Assembly (NCBI GenBank): GCA_001969505.1
Contig: LSSK01000489.1
Coordinates: forward strand, 1-25,774
DNA from: Zancudomyces culisetae
Lineage: Eukaryota; Kickxellomycota; Harpellomycetes; Harpellales; Legeriomycetaceae
Reading direction: 5' to 3'
DNA: 25,774 bases
Under the pieces are notes generated by a model. The model ran no database searches, was not told the origin of the DNA, and saw only the letters and a program-made list of their open reading frames with translations. Of this stretch, positions 8,933 to 19,668 are shown piece after piece (the stretch's first letter is position 1; every line of letters starts with the position of its first letter). A program made the translations under genes and the position numbers.

Positions 8933-10208
8933 CTAAATAAAAACTTCAATTAAAGTCGTGTTGATTTATATTTTTCTTTTTATTGCAGTACTAATGCGGT
9001 ATTTGTTTAATAAATTCATCGAGCAAAAATGCAAGTATAAACAAAAAAATCTATCTATTTCAAATTAAGCTGTATGTTTTCAACAAGACATTTTCATGAC
9101 TCCTCCCCAAATAAACTAATATGGGTTATTTTCTAGAAGGACAATTTCACAGAAACTAAAAGTTTTCAAATCAACATCTAATTTCAACATACATCGTGAT
9201 AAATCACATGATGCTTTCAAATCCATAAAAAATAGTACAAAGAAATCAGGACACAGCACTGCAAAAAAAAATCAAAAATGGTAAATAACGCTGGAAAGTG
9301 GTTGTATTGAAGCAAGGTAAAAGCGCGAATAAAATATAGCTAATTTTCATAAGTTGATATTTGTATATCGTGAGTATACAAGTCTACCCAGATCACATTC
9401 GCAGTGTAGTAAACGTCATCTGATAACATGAAAGCCATGACAAATCTAATACACATCATCATGCATCAATCAGCTAAACACAATAAAACCGCCGTACTTA
9501 CTATTTTGAGAGTTCCAATATGGACTGACTTTTTTGTATGTTAACGATCAAGTATTTGCAAAGTATAAAGTGTATGAGTTTAGGGTGCAACGAGCGCATC
9601 CAGATACTGAATGTCGTTTTATTATATTCAACTATTTTTGTTTTTTTTAAAAAAAAAGCAATATCATTCTTCGTTGATATTCAGCCAAAGCAAAGATAGT
9701 TGGTGGTAAACCCGTTCAATATTTATTCCCAGATGGAACCGTTTTGTTTTACGCAACAGGTAAAAGTTAGGTTTATTTTTTTATGCTCTATCTCCTGCCT
9801 TGCTATAAAATTATTAGAAAGTTTAACTTCAAATGACATCCTTTGCGTACAAAATTAAAGCACAACAACAACCGTACACAGAGAATATGAGCAAAATAAT
9901 TACTGTATGTGTACCCGTACAGATCATCAATTGCGTAGATACCCGAACGCGGGTTTCTCAATCCTATAATTCGATACTTTGACTCACCTAATGGGGCGTC
10001 TATAGCCAAGTGTCCTCAGGGTTCGTCCAGTATCAAGATTAGAGCAGAATTATATTAAAACTGAACCTCAAGATTCCAGCTTTATATTAAAGGCGCAATA
10101 CCAAGTAAAAGCAACTATTCAAAAAAAATATATTCTAAATAACATACAAGCTGAACAAATAAATGATAGATAAGCCCGATAATACATACAAAACCACCAT
10201 ATGTACAC
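8933..10208. other. Unresolved 1.3-kb stretch with exon-like pieces on both strands
   Basis: No complete gene can be assembled. On the plus strand, 9685-9759 lies between a tattcag acceptor and a gtaaaag donor and reads KIVGGKPVQYLFPDGTVLF, then YATG. Possible plus-strand terminal pieces follow, to a TAA near 10056. On the minus strand, a strong acceptor (T9GCAG, ending near 9259) precedes a 46-codon open segment ending in TAG, and 9803-10009 is open. At this base composition, frames of 40-60 codons are common by chance, so neither strand is settled. Confidence 0.4.
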
Positions 10209-11267
10209 CTAAAAGTCCTCCAGATTGGTAAATTTTTCGCTGAAAGGAGGAATTCTAGATAACACGTTGCTTTTCATTCTTGCGGGTCTGGTTTTTGTCT
10301 TTGAGAATCCGTCTTCGCTGTTTAAGTAAAAATCGGTAAATTCCAGTACCGCGTTCAAATCCTCAGCATCTCCTTCATTTATATCGCCAAACTGGTAGGC
10401 AAATTTACCCTCAGCAGCAAATGCAATAACATTTCCCCATTCACATGTACCCAGGCAACGCACAGGCAAAATCTCTAGACGTGGCTCTATGGTATTGGAG
10501 CAAGGGATTTGCTTTATTCGGCCGTATTCATCGTGCTCGATTATGTTTTCATCACAGACTGAGAGTTGTTTGATTCTTTCTCGCTGTGCCGCAAGATTCT
10601 TGAGATTTTCATATAATATACGCCCGGTTTTTTTCTGCTTTCCATCTGTGGTGGTAGCGCTTGTAATAGATGCAAACATATCCTCCATATCCCCTATGTT
10701 CTCTTCCTCTGATTTCCAAAAACAACTGTAGTACCCTGGAATACAACGCATATTGTCGTTTCGTTGACATTTTGTACACACGTACATTACATGCCGCTTT
10801 TGGTTCCCAGTAATATCTTCTCGCTCCATCTGATACTCGGCATCTCTCTCAATCAGCACCTTCTCTTTTTTTGCGCGCCCTCTTGTTGGTTCCTGCAGTG
10901 ATTCTTGTATTAGACTCTCCTTCAGGAGTTTATCTTGCCCTTCATATTCATACTCACCAGCTATAAACTCTATACGTACTTTCGTAGGAGTACTTCCACT
11001 ACTCCCATTATCCTTATCAGCTTTTTGCTTTTTAGTCGTGCTCTTTTGCTTTTTTTTATTTTTTTTATTTTGGCTTTTTGCGCTATCGGATGCGGTTTCA
11101 CTTTCACAAAATCCGGATAACATCGCCTCTGACAATTGCCAAATCTTATTTACTACCTTGTTTCTATATTCGTCATCAATTAAAATACATATCGAGATGG
11201 TACCGCCCACCAAAAGTAGTAGGGGTGTCCACCCTCGCTCGTTATTTACAGGCCAGATAATGGGCAT
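10209..11267 (-). CDS. Membrane-anchored DUF1636-like (thioredoxin-fold ferredoxin-type) metal-binding protein
   Basis: The intronless frame encodes 352 residues. A single membrane segment (about 13-30, WTPLLLLVGGTISICILI) is followed by a long basic low-complexity linker (about 55-95). From residue 162 the protein resembles DUF1636 and related thioredoxin-like [2Fe-2S] proteins: YVCTKCQ (C164, C167) starts the fold, and VRCLGTCEWGNVIAF (C271, C275) followed by GKFAYQFGDIN and a DAEDLNAVLEF helix closes it. The spacing C-x2-C ... C-x3-C is what binds the cluster in that fold. About 80 extra residues with C175, C182, C238 and C256 lie between the halves, longer than in bacterial members. Bacterial DUF1636 genes often sit with cobalamin or CobW-type metal genes; nothing of that kind is nearby. 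The family match is by motif only, and metal type, partner and membrane are unknown. Confidence 0.65.
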   Translation of the reverse strand: MPIIWPVNNERGWTPLLLLVGGTISICILIDDEYRNKVVNKIWQLSEAMLSGFCESETASDSAKSQNKKNKKKQKSTTKKQKADKDNGSSGSTPTKVRIEFIAGEYEYEGQDKLLKESLIQESLQEPTRGRAKKEKVLIERDAEYQMEREDITGNQKRHVMYVCTKCQRNDNMRCIPGYYSCFWKSEEENIGDMEDMFASITSATTTDGKQKKTGRILYENLKNLAAQRERIKQLSVCDENIIEHDEYGRIKQIPCSNTIEPRLEILPVRCLGTCEWGNVIAFAAEGKFAYQFGDINEGDAEDLNAVLEFTDFYLNSEDGFSKTKTRPARMKSNVLSRIPPFSEKFTNLEDF

Positions 11268-13535
11268 CTATAATTGTTATTTTAAATACGAATTAGATTT
11301 CCATACCACTTTTCTCAATTAATGGTCATAGCCGGAGCTTGATTAGAACGACATAGTTATTAAATTACCTTGATAAAGTCAAAAAGCACTATCCACTTTT
11401 CTTTGATATACCTGTCTTGTTGTTTTACTTTGTTGTAAATTACTTTTTTTTATCTTACATACAGTTTCCCTGTTCTTTTTGAGATAGCCTGTCGCACCAG
11501 CTTAATATATCCATACACCCTTCGGAGTAAATTCCCACCAGTATATATGTACAATGCTTATTCTGGCTGCTTCACTTCTAGATTTTGAATGAGACCTTTA
11601 GTTATTGAGATTCAAAGCTCTAATTCTGAATATTACTTCAAACAACAGCAAAATTGTAAAAGACGTGGGCATAAGAGTTATTAAAATAGTGACCTATCGG
11701 TTTAAGTCTAAGGAAGGCTTGCACAATTTTTTTATCACTATTTAGGCAATCATTTTCATCACTTTTTTATGCAAAGCTGCTAGTTTTGAAAAGGGATTTC
11801 GATAGGCTCTGTGGAAACGAAATAACCCTCAAATGATGTGGCTAATCACAGTAAATTACTGAAAAAACGGAATCTTCTATCTGCGTATCAGATGGTAACT
11901 TACCCCTTTCTTCCCTCCTCTCAGTTGTTATTATTGAAATTAATTTAAAACAGAAAATTTTTTTTTCCAATTTCATTTCATGGAAAATACGGGATTAACA
12001 ATCTGATAAATGAAGTATTTTTGTTTATCTGATAAAGTACATTATGTGAATGAGTTGGGATTTACAACCACATCAAAAATCGGTTTTGAGTAACACCCTA
12101 TTAGCGAGTACTATTCGATTCTGGTGTGCACTATGAATAAAAAAAATGCCTAATTACTACATGCGCGCGTAAATACCTAAAGCTTACATATAAAAAAAAG
12201 AGTATATAGTGCCTCTCGGGATGAGTGGCAGAGAGTAGTTATTTTTTTGTTGGTGTTAATATTTTACTTTTTCTTTACTGCTCGATAAACTTATTTAGTA
12301 AATACCCACATTATACATTCTTATACACTTAACTGAAATATCTAGCTACGTTATAAGATGTCTGATTTTTTGTTTTTGTAATTTTATAATATTACTATTC
12401 GTAAAGTAATCTTAAAACGTGTATAAGCAATACAGGCGAGCACTTTTAAAGCTGGACATATGCACTAGTTTAAAGAATACTATACAATAGAAGGTACTGC
12501 TATTTCTTTCGTCGAGCATTTTTTTTGAAAATCATAGATACATAATATCCTGTACACATATGATGCATCCAAGCATGGGCTCATATTAGTCATGCTTTTA
12601 TCCCAGAAAGTAACATGCTCTCCAAGTGTCACTCCCTTTGGTTTTTATCAGAAAGTAATTGTGACAAGTTGTAGACAAAATTTACAAATTTTTGGTGAGT
12701 TTCAAACCTTTTAGTTTAAGGAACATATCAAAAGAATAAATAAAAAGTAAAAAGTAAAAAGTAAAAAGTAAAAAGTAAAAAATAAAAAACCATTCGTAGG
12801 TCTTCGATTCTTTGTATCAGCTGCTAAAACGTAAGTATTGCACTTTAATATACGGCCCTGAATTTATGATCAGAAAAAGCGCCATTTTTTATACGCTCTG
12901 AATTAATCGAGATTTCTGCGATTCTTTTTTTTCCATGGCACACACACACATACACATGTATCAAACTTTCAGCCTAAGATAGACCTGGCGAACAAACATT
13001 GCTAGAATGGGGCATCATTTCTAACAAATATACATTTTTACCAATATTCTCCAAGTCTGTTGTCAATTTCATTGATGTTGATTTATACAAAATAAAGTAT
13101 TCTTATTGTATATGGTAACTAAGCAGTGTTTAGAACTTTAGATTCTAGTATCAGGAGCAATAAAAAATTGCATAAACCCACGAAATAAAATATAGGTACA
13201 CATGCAACCGATAAAATAAAAACGAGAAGCGGCACTTGCTTATCATTTGTTGGCGATCCAAATTAAGAGCTAAGAAATGCTCATGGCTCGCAAATAAAAA
13301 CTCTTGATATGGTTTGCGGTAAATTAAACAATGTGTAACAACTCATGTTAATATTTGGGGCGAATGTGAAAGCTCGAAAAATTGAGTAAAAATTATACGG
13401 AGTTTAAATGTATTTTTAAGCTGTATACTGCGATAAAAGCAAAAAACACAAAAGCAAAAAACAAAAAAATACGAAAGAGCAAACACACAAAGTTTAAATT
13501 AAGGCAAGAGAGGCTTGAAAAAGTAGAGAAAAGAA
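11268..13535. other. Gene-free 2.3-kb region between two divergent genes
   Basis: This lies between the DUF1636-like gene (-) and malonyl-CoA decarboxylase (+) and must hold both promoters. No frame, tRNA or conserved RNA was recognised. It contains a TAAAAAG heptamer array (12741-12789), a short CTCTC...GAGAG stem near 12215-12237, a CA dinucleotide patch near 12940-12955, and many A/T tracts. An undetected gene with very small exons cannot be excluded. Confidence 0.5.
12741..12789. repeat. TAAAAAG heptanucleotide tandem repeat
   Basis: Five perfect TAAAAAG units followed by two TAAAAAA variants, in the promoter region shared by two divergent genes. A length-variable minisatellite is likely. 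Confidence 0.95.
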
Positions 13536-16376
13536 ATGAGTATTTATTTAAATCCCAGACTAAAAAAGTGCGGTTCGAGAGTATTAGAATTCGGAAATGT
13601 TTGGAAGAGAAGCGCTTGCTGTGTGGTGCTGCCCAAGATAAGCAATGTTACATGTTACAAGCCCGGAACTACAGCCATTGGTGGGTTTTTTGCTGTTGAT
13701 GCTGTTAATTTAGGACCAAGAAATGTATATGGATTCTCGTCGATTAATAATACCTTGTTTGGGAGAAGGTATTATATGTACCATAAAGGTAAAGAACATT
13801 TTTTTAATATTTTTATAGCATTTAAAAATGAGTACATTCAAAAAAATGTGATAATTAAATGAAAAGAAGCACCCAGAGTATACAAGTAGTGGGGATATGA
13901 GAGCGTTTTAAAAATCCCAATTTGGATTCAGCTTAATATGTTACAAATTTACTATTTCTGTTAGAAGTGGAGCCTATTATAAACACAATTGAAAAAGAAA
14001 GCTACGACACAGAAGAAAGAATGAAAAAACTTATTGACACAGTATTACCAGCCGATGGTAGTAATGCGACACTCTACGCATCCCATAGTACGCAGAGGCT
14101 GTGCGACCAGTATAAAATGTTTTCGCAGGTATATTTACGTTTTTATTTATTGTTGTGAGGGATGCAAGCCAGGTGGCACTTTTAGTGCGAGCTCTGTTCA
14201 CTTGATAGAATTAACATTGATATTTTGTAATAGGGCCAAAAAATACTGTTTTTATCTGTCCTGGCTCGTGAGTACGGTACGCAACATTTCACTTTATTTG
14301 TCTATTATTTCTCGTTTTGCTATATTTTTACTTAAATGTTCATTCGTTGCAAAATATGATAAAAGGTATAAAATTATTAATTAGGTTATGCTATAAAACC
14401 AATAATCGATGCTTCGTCGAGTTTGCTGGTGTCATCAGATAAAAATAAGGTAAACAGCGTAATTAATCGTGTATTAGCTCTATGACTTACAACTTGTGTT
14501 AATATAGACTGTAGAAGGATGTGTCAAGGAATTAAAGAGCCTAAACAACAGCCTGATCCCACAATATGATGAACTATTTGAAAAAATTCATAGATTGTCT
14601 GAAGGCTTTATAGCACTGATCCATATGAGGGCAGACATGCTGGTAAATTATTTGATCAATTGCTTTTTGCACTCTTTTTTATTTTTTTATTTCTTAAAGA
14701 AGCATGCTTTCATTTTGAATCGAAACCTAACAGTCTGTATGAACAAAATACTAAGATACCAAACTATCTAGCTAATCGTAATTGTGTCTAATAACCAATC
14801 CTAGGATATTTTCGAGAAGGATAAAAGCCTCAAACTGGTCAAAATCATGGCAGATTATCTAAAAACTCGAATTCAAACGTGGATCATTGGAACGCTTGAT
14901 TTGAAACTAATTACTTGGAACTCACCTGCCTCCACGATAGAAAAGGTTTCTCGGCGGCATTATGTTTTGCCTATATTTGTATATTTCTAGAAATTCTTCA
15001 AACTAAACATAGAATATCAATGTTTGTATGCAAATTTAGCTCGGAAAATACGAGAGTGTTCACAGCGTTCGAACGATAAAGGATATGAAACGGCGCCTCG
15101 GTCCTGGCAGAAGATGTTTTGGGTTCTTTCACAAAAACGCATCCCTTGAACCCCTCGTCTTTGTTTGGGTATGTTTATTGCATTTTACAATCCAGGATTT
15201 GATGGTGTATTTGGATATTTTGTATAAATAAGTACAAACAAAAATATTTTAATAGGTTGCATTTGCCTCTGAAATAAGTACAAATATAAAGGTGAGCGTA
15301 TTATACTAGCGTAGTAGATAACATACATTTTTTTTAGTAATAAAAGACAATTTTTCGCACACAGGTTACTGTCAATTTTTAACTTTTCTTTTGTTGATAA
15401 CTTTCTAGGAAATACTAAGCACGTCGACTCCATTTTCTGAAGACGAGTTAAAAAACGCAAAAGTTGCTATATTCTATTCCATAAATTCTCAACCTGGAAT
15501 AGCAGGGGTAGATCTGGGGAGCTTTTTAATCAAGAGAGTAACAAGTGTTTTACAGAACGAGTTTCCCAATCTTGGAACATTCTGCACACTTTCCCCGATG
15601 CCCTTGTTTACTACGTGGCTCAAGAAGTGGCTTACACCTGACATTTGCGAGAATCCTGATATGAGAATTACAGAAGAGGAAGAAAAAGTCATTGCTGGAA
15701 TTGTACCCGAGGCTAAAGTCTGGACGGAAGGACTAAGAGTAATTGAATCACCTAATTTAGTAGATATTTAAGATTCTGTCTATCAACCTCTACTTGTACA
15801 TATTAGATATACACAACAGATCTCTTCCTCATAATTACTATCTTTTTTTCTATTTGCCCCGTTTCTTGCTGGTACTTTTACTAACAACTATTTAATATTT
15901 TTTTATTTTGCAGAGAATCTTAGAGGATCGAGAAATAGCAAAGAATGTCGAGACGCTGAACCAAATAAGATCAGTCATTTTAAAGCTTGGTGCTAGGTAA
16001 GTCAGGCACTCAGCCCACGTACATTGTACTAACTGCTTAAAAAAATTATCTTTACTCAACGATGTTCTCAGGCTACTAACAATCACCACTTCCTATCTCA
16101 ATAACGTTAATTAGGTATATTTTAAAGGAGAAAAGAGGCGAGACAAAGATTGCCTTTGATCCTGTTGCAAATTTCCACTTAAAAAATGGTGCTTCTGTTC
16201 ATTGTATAAATTGGATGGCAGATCCATCAAGCCGTGGAATTAGAAACTCGCTCGGTCTTATGTGTAACTATAATTACATTACCGATGCTATTGAAAAAAA
16301 CAACGCAGGCTACCTAAACGAAGGCAAAATAGCAATATCTGGTACAGATTTGATATACAAGAGCCTGGATTTTTAG
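13536..16376 (+). CDS. Malonyl-CoA decarboxylase, 11 exons, probably mitochondrial
   Basis: The enzyme converts malonyl-CoA to acetyl-CoA and CO2. Hand-assembled exons: 13536-13788, 13965-14128, 14234-14267, 14385-14449, 14508-14642, 14805-14945, 15040-15168, 15256-15291, 15409-15738, 15914-15996 and 16115-16376. All introns are GT-AG, phases match, and the product has 543 residues (human 493). Exon 1 is basic with almost no acidic residues, like a mitochondrial presequence. The helical domain has [11 protein letters not shown] and LIHMRADML. The catalytic domain has [37 protein letters not shown] (catalytic Ser, about 381) and [12 protein letters not shown] (catalytic His, about 478), then [11 protein letters not shown] and LMCNYNY. 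The C-terminus (KSLDF) lacks the SKL-type peroxisomal signal found in animal forms. Exons 3 and 8 are only 34 and 36 nt. The gene converges on the I78-like gene. Saccharomyces has no such gene. Confidence 0.92.
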
Positions 16377-17080
16377 GCTCACTGGGTGTTACTCGGCCGG
16401 GAACAACCTTCCCATTCTAGCCTTTTTTATGATTTATTATTGTTATTATCATTACATTGCTACCTTAACTCATAAGGGATATTAGAATCCTTCCTTTTTT
16501 AATCATGTAGATTTTCTATCACCTTGTTAACATTTCCTCGTCATTTAGACTAGCACTTCCTGTTCTTAACTGCCCTTCGCGCGGTATTTTACAGAAAAAA
16601 GAATGAATTGGTGCATGCAAATGAAAATGTAGTTTAGAAACTCCAGAAGACCAGCATATATTTTACTCGTACACATTCGTTCAGTCATACAGCTGAGTAG
16701 GAGGTGGAGGGGGGCAAGTTCTACTACACGTAACAGTGTGCTGACAATGGCATGGCCAAATAATGAATATACAATACATTATTATGTGAAACTCAAAATA
16801 TGACCCAGGCTGTAGCATCACCAATCTTTGTATTCTACCAAACACTTATTGGATTTTTTATCATTTAAAAGTGTTGGTGACTGTACACAAGTGTATTTTT
16901 CTCAAAAAAAAACACTATGCAAAAACGACCCAAAAAGACGACACAGTAACTAATATTTGGTAGTAACTACAAACTTTTCATCAGCTTTAATACCCAAAGG
17001 ATTTTTGAATTGCACCAAAAGGTACTAAACTACCAACTCAAAACAAAAAAAAAAAGAAGCAAGCCAAATACATTAGAACG
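16377..17080. other. Intergenic 3' region between convergent genes
   Basis: About 700 bp between the stops of malonyl-CoA decarboxylase and the I78-like gene. It holds a purine-rich patch (about 16697-16717) and A-rich tracts (about 16903-16910, 17046-17056). No gene or RNA was recognised. Confidence 0.55.
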
Positions 17081-17368
17081 CTAAAAGAAAGAAACGTTTT
17101 TTATGAGACCAGTACTATCTATCGTTACATTCAGTCTGTTAAGTCTTAAATCTCTGGTCACAGGTACTCCAGGACCTAAGACTCGGCGGGGTTCCGGTAA
17201 TGAAGAAAGCAAAACCTGTAGTTCGGGTTTGGCTTGCAGAGCAGTAGCTTTGTCGTAATTAGACGGCACCAAGGATTCGCAATCAATAATCAGATACTTT
17301 CCATCGAGTTTTTCTTTCCATTCTTTTGCTTTCTCCTCTCGGTTTTCGCTTAATCCTGAGAAATCCAT
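17081..17368 (-). CDS. Peptidase inhibitor I78 family protein
   Basis: A small single-exon protein of 95 residues from the Met at 17368. A further in-frame Met at 17413 would add 15 residues, including four prolines encoded by a C10 run. I prefer the downstream start because fungal I78 proteins are about 70-90 residues and begin directly before a W-x-x-K-L type helix, here EWKEKLDGK. The core reads LPEPRRVLGPGVPVTRDL, then RLNVTIDSTGLIKNV, matching the family signature PxxxRVxxPGxxVTxDxxxxRLNVxxDxxGxI. Such proteins fold like eglin/subtilisin inhibitors. There is no signal peptide, so it is probably cytosolic and may act on an internal protease. The inhibitory target is unknown. The first quarter is poorly conserved, with an insertion before the inhibitor loop. 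Confidence 0.75.
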   Translation of the reverse strand: MDFSGLSENREEKAKEWKEKLDGKYLIIDCESLVPSNYDKATALQAKPELQVLLSSLPEPRRVLGPGVPVTRDLRLNRLNVTIDSTGLIKNVSFF

Positions 17369-17375
17369 TTTCGGA

Positions 17376-17385
17376 GGGGGGGGGG
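17376..17385. repeat. G10 homopolymer at the I78-like start region
   Basis: Ten consecutive G on the plus strand (C10 on the coding strand) lie between the two candidate start codons of the I78-like gene. Slippage here would break the longer frame but leave the shorter start untouched, which favours the downstream ATG. Confidence 0.9.
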
Positions 17386-17794
17386 TTACTTTTTGTTGAT
17401 ATTTTAGCTTCAATTGTTTTTAAAAAGCGCACAAACTTTATTTTAGTAAAGATTATTATATGATAAAGCTTTGCATTAAATACAAACCCGTTTTAAAAAA
17501 TATACCTCTCCATTTACAAAATCTGGCTCAAACTCACTCCTGCACTTTTAAAGCTCAAGGCCAGAAACAACTGGTGGAATTTGCCTGGCCAATGGATTGA
17601 AAGCCAAGATTGAGGCGGATCTAAAAAAACCGGCCCACCTCCAATAATCTAGGTTGCATCAATTCCAAGTATTTAGTTCATTTCCCCATTTCTATAAAAA
17701 AAATAAAAGTGCGCTCAAGTAGACAAACCAACATTTTAAAGTAAAAAAATTTTTTTTTACGAGTTGTTTAGCGAACGAAAAATCAAAACCAAAA
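17386..17794. promoter_or_regulatory. Shared upstream region of divergent I78-like and TSR3 genes
   Basis: About 400 bp separates the two divergent starts, so both promoters must lie here. An A-run/T9 tract (about 17744-17759) precedes the TSR3 start, whose leader is A-rich. No specific factor site was identified. Confidence 0.45.
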
Positions 17795-18825
17795 ATGGTA
17801 AGAGGAGGTCGAGGTGGAAGAGGTCAGGGAAGCAGAACGCACCATAATAGCTACAAGCGATATCAGGAATGGACACAGCCTCGCGATTTTTCCGAGGATC
17901 CTACCCATGGCGATGGAGAAAGCGAAAATGAACAATCGAAAGAAATTCCGTTTGCATTGACAATGTGGGACTTTGATCACTGTGATCCCAAAAGATGCTC
18001 GGGAAGAAGATTAGAAAGAATGGGGATTTTGAAAGAGCTTAAGCTTTCGCAAGCATTTCATGGTATAGTGACAAGGTATTCTTTTTACAGTATTTTATTG
18101 TATTTATTGATTGTAGCAATTGGACGCCCCAAAGGACAACAGAATCACGTGTAGATTTAAAATCCTAGATTTTTTCTTATCTCATTCATGCAACGTCATT
18201 TTATTGTTGAGTATAACTGATTCTTTCCCTTAATTGTTATAATAGCCCTGTTGGTACACAAACGGTCTCACCTGATGATAGAGACATAATATTGAGGTAT
18301 GGGTTAGGAACGATTGATTGCTCGTGGGCTCGGATTGAGGAGGTACCTTTTCATCGGATAAAATCGAGACATAATCGACTACTGCCTTATTTGGTTGCAG
18401 CAAACCCGGTCAACTATGGAAAACCCTGCAAACTGAATTGTGCAGAAGCATTGGCGGCAGCCTTGTTTATATGTGGGTTAAACGATTATGGAGATGAAAT
18501 CATGAGTAAATTCAAATGGGGTCCAGCCTTTAGGGAGATCAACAAGGATTTATTTGAAAAGTATTCCAGTTGCAAGGGCTCAGAGGAGGTTATCCAAGTG
18601 CAAAACGAGTATATTGCGCAAATGGAATTGGAAAACGAAATGAAAAAAAGCAAAATAAGCGATAGCTACGCTGACGAGGGGATTAGTTCCAGCGAAGATA
18701 CCGAGTCCTCCTGTGATAGTTTACACGAAGGCAATGGATCAGCAGAAAACGCTAAAAGTAGAACTAAAACGATAACAGATAAATTTGGCAATACAATGGA
18801 AGTTGAGTGTTCCGATTCGGAGTAG
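17795..18825 (+). CDS. TSR3: TSR3, 18S rRNA aminocarboxypropyltransferase (2 exons)
   Basis: Tsr3 transfers the 3-amino-3-carboxypropyl group of S-adenosylmethionine to the hypermodified pseudouridine in the decoding centre of 18S rRNA, a late cytoplasmic step of 40S maturation. Exons are 17795-18075 and 18246-18825 (intron gtattc...aatag), joining AG|C to give VTSPVGTQ; the product has 286 residues. It starts with an Arg/Gly-rich tail, then [19 protein letters not shown], the N-terminal RLI-like motif. After the join come [46 protein letters not shown] and the helix [15 protein letters not shown], and [19 protein letters not shown]. These cover the SAM- and RNA-binding core. An acidic, serine-rich tail ends the protein, as in other fungi. 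RRP4 lies 0.85 kb downstream on the same strand. Confidence 0.95.
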
Positions 18826-19668
18826 GATAATTGTATATCAAGTGGTCAGCTTTCTCGCTGCTCACTATTTAAAATGATGTTGTTATTTTGTGAAGTTATA
18901 GACCTGCTATGCATCTTACAACCCTATGTACATTTACATCACATCACCTCGGTGGAATCGTAAAGAATTTGAATACTATAGAGCTTTTGGGTTGCATTCC
19001 AATGTGCTTTAGCATATTAGACAGTGTTTTGAGTCTTTATATTTATATATAAATAAACAAATAAAGACACCTTTATTTGTTTGTGCGGGATCAAAAAAAA
19101 AGGCTAGATAGAAAAATAAATTAGATACCATAACTACAGCCTAGTAGTTCAATAATCGCTTTTTTCCGGTATTCCTCGTTTTTGCCGCGTCATTACGATT
19201 TGGTATTGCATCGAATTTCGTTTATTCGTTTTTTTAATAAAGTGCTAGAAAAGGGGTATATACATCTGAATGTGTGAGATCTTCGTGGATCATGAGTACA
19301 TTGAAGGCAGAATATCCGTTTTGTTTTGGTGAATCTTGGATTTCTAAATCTCACCTTTGGTTGCAATTTCTGGATCTGTTCATTTTTATTTGAACCAATT
19401 AAATATGCGGAAAAAATTTTACCAAGCCAATTTGGTATATTTATTGTAGAATTTTTTATACATTAACGTCAAAACTCATTCTTTTTCCAGTTTTTGTTGT
19501 TGCTGAATATATCCCAAAGTAATAATATTTTTTTTAATACTGCTTTCTGATCATAGGGAAAAGGCGTGTGTACGATAAATATTTGGGTGTTTGTAGGTTT
19601 CAAGGCTATATCTCATATTTTATATAAAAAATCGAAAAAAGCATAAACATTCAGCACCGAAATAAAAG
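18826..19668. other. Intergenic region TSR3-RRP4 with a perfect hairpin
   Basis: About 840 bp holding the TSR3 3' end and the RRP4 promoter. Apart from the strong hairpin at 19055-19082 and a following A9 run, no gene or RNA was recognised. Confidence 0.55.
19055..19082. repeat. Perfect 12-bp hairpin, 4-nt loop
   Basis: The arms AAACAAATAAAG and CTTTATTTGTTT are exact reverse complements around the loop acac. A further T-G wobble and A-T pair extend the stem to 14. It lies about 230 nt past the TSR3 stop and is followed by a short GC patch and an A9 run. A role in TSR3 mRNA 3' end formation or stability is possible. The arms themselves contain AATAAA-like words. Confidence 0.85.

Noticed and set aside
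9803-10009. Reverse-strand frame with GLRNPRSGIYAIDDLYG
   Set aside because: It looks protein-like but a competing frame on the plus strand covers the same bases, and no consistent exon chain could be built.
9930-10030. tRNA-like patch with a GTTCG word and short stems
   Set aside because: No cloverleaf can be drawn: the T-arm loop would be 4 nt and no A-box/acceptor stem fits. No tRNA was found anywhere in the window by eye.
13382-13699. Lys-rich plus-strand frame before malonyl-CoA decarboxylase
   Set aside because: It does not start at ATG and overlaps exon 1 of the decarboxylase in another frame; only the 13536 frame joins exon 2 in phase.
14129-14384. Single intron between MCD exons 2 and 4
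   Set aside because: Phases do not match without the 34-nt exon 14234-14267, which restores frame and adds the conserved VLAR segment.
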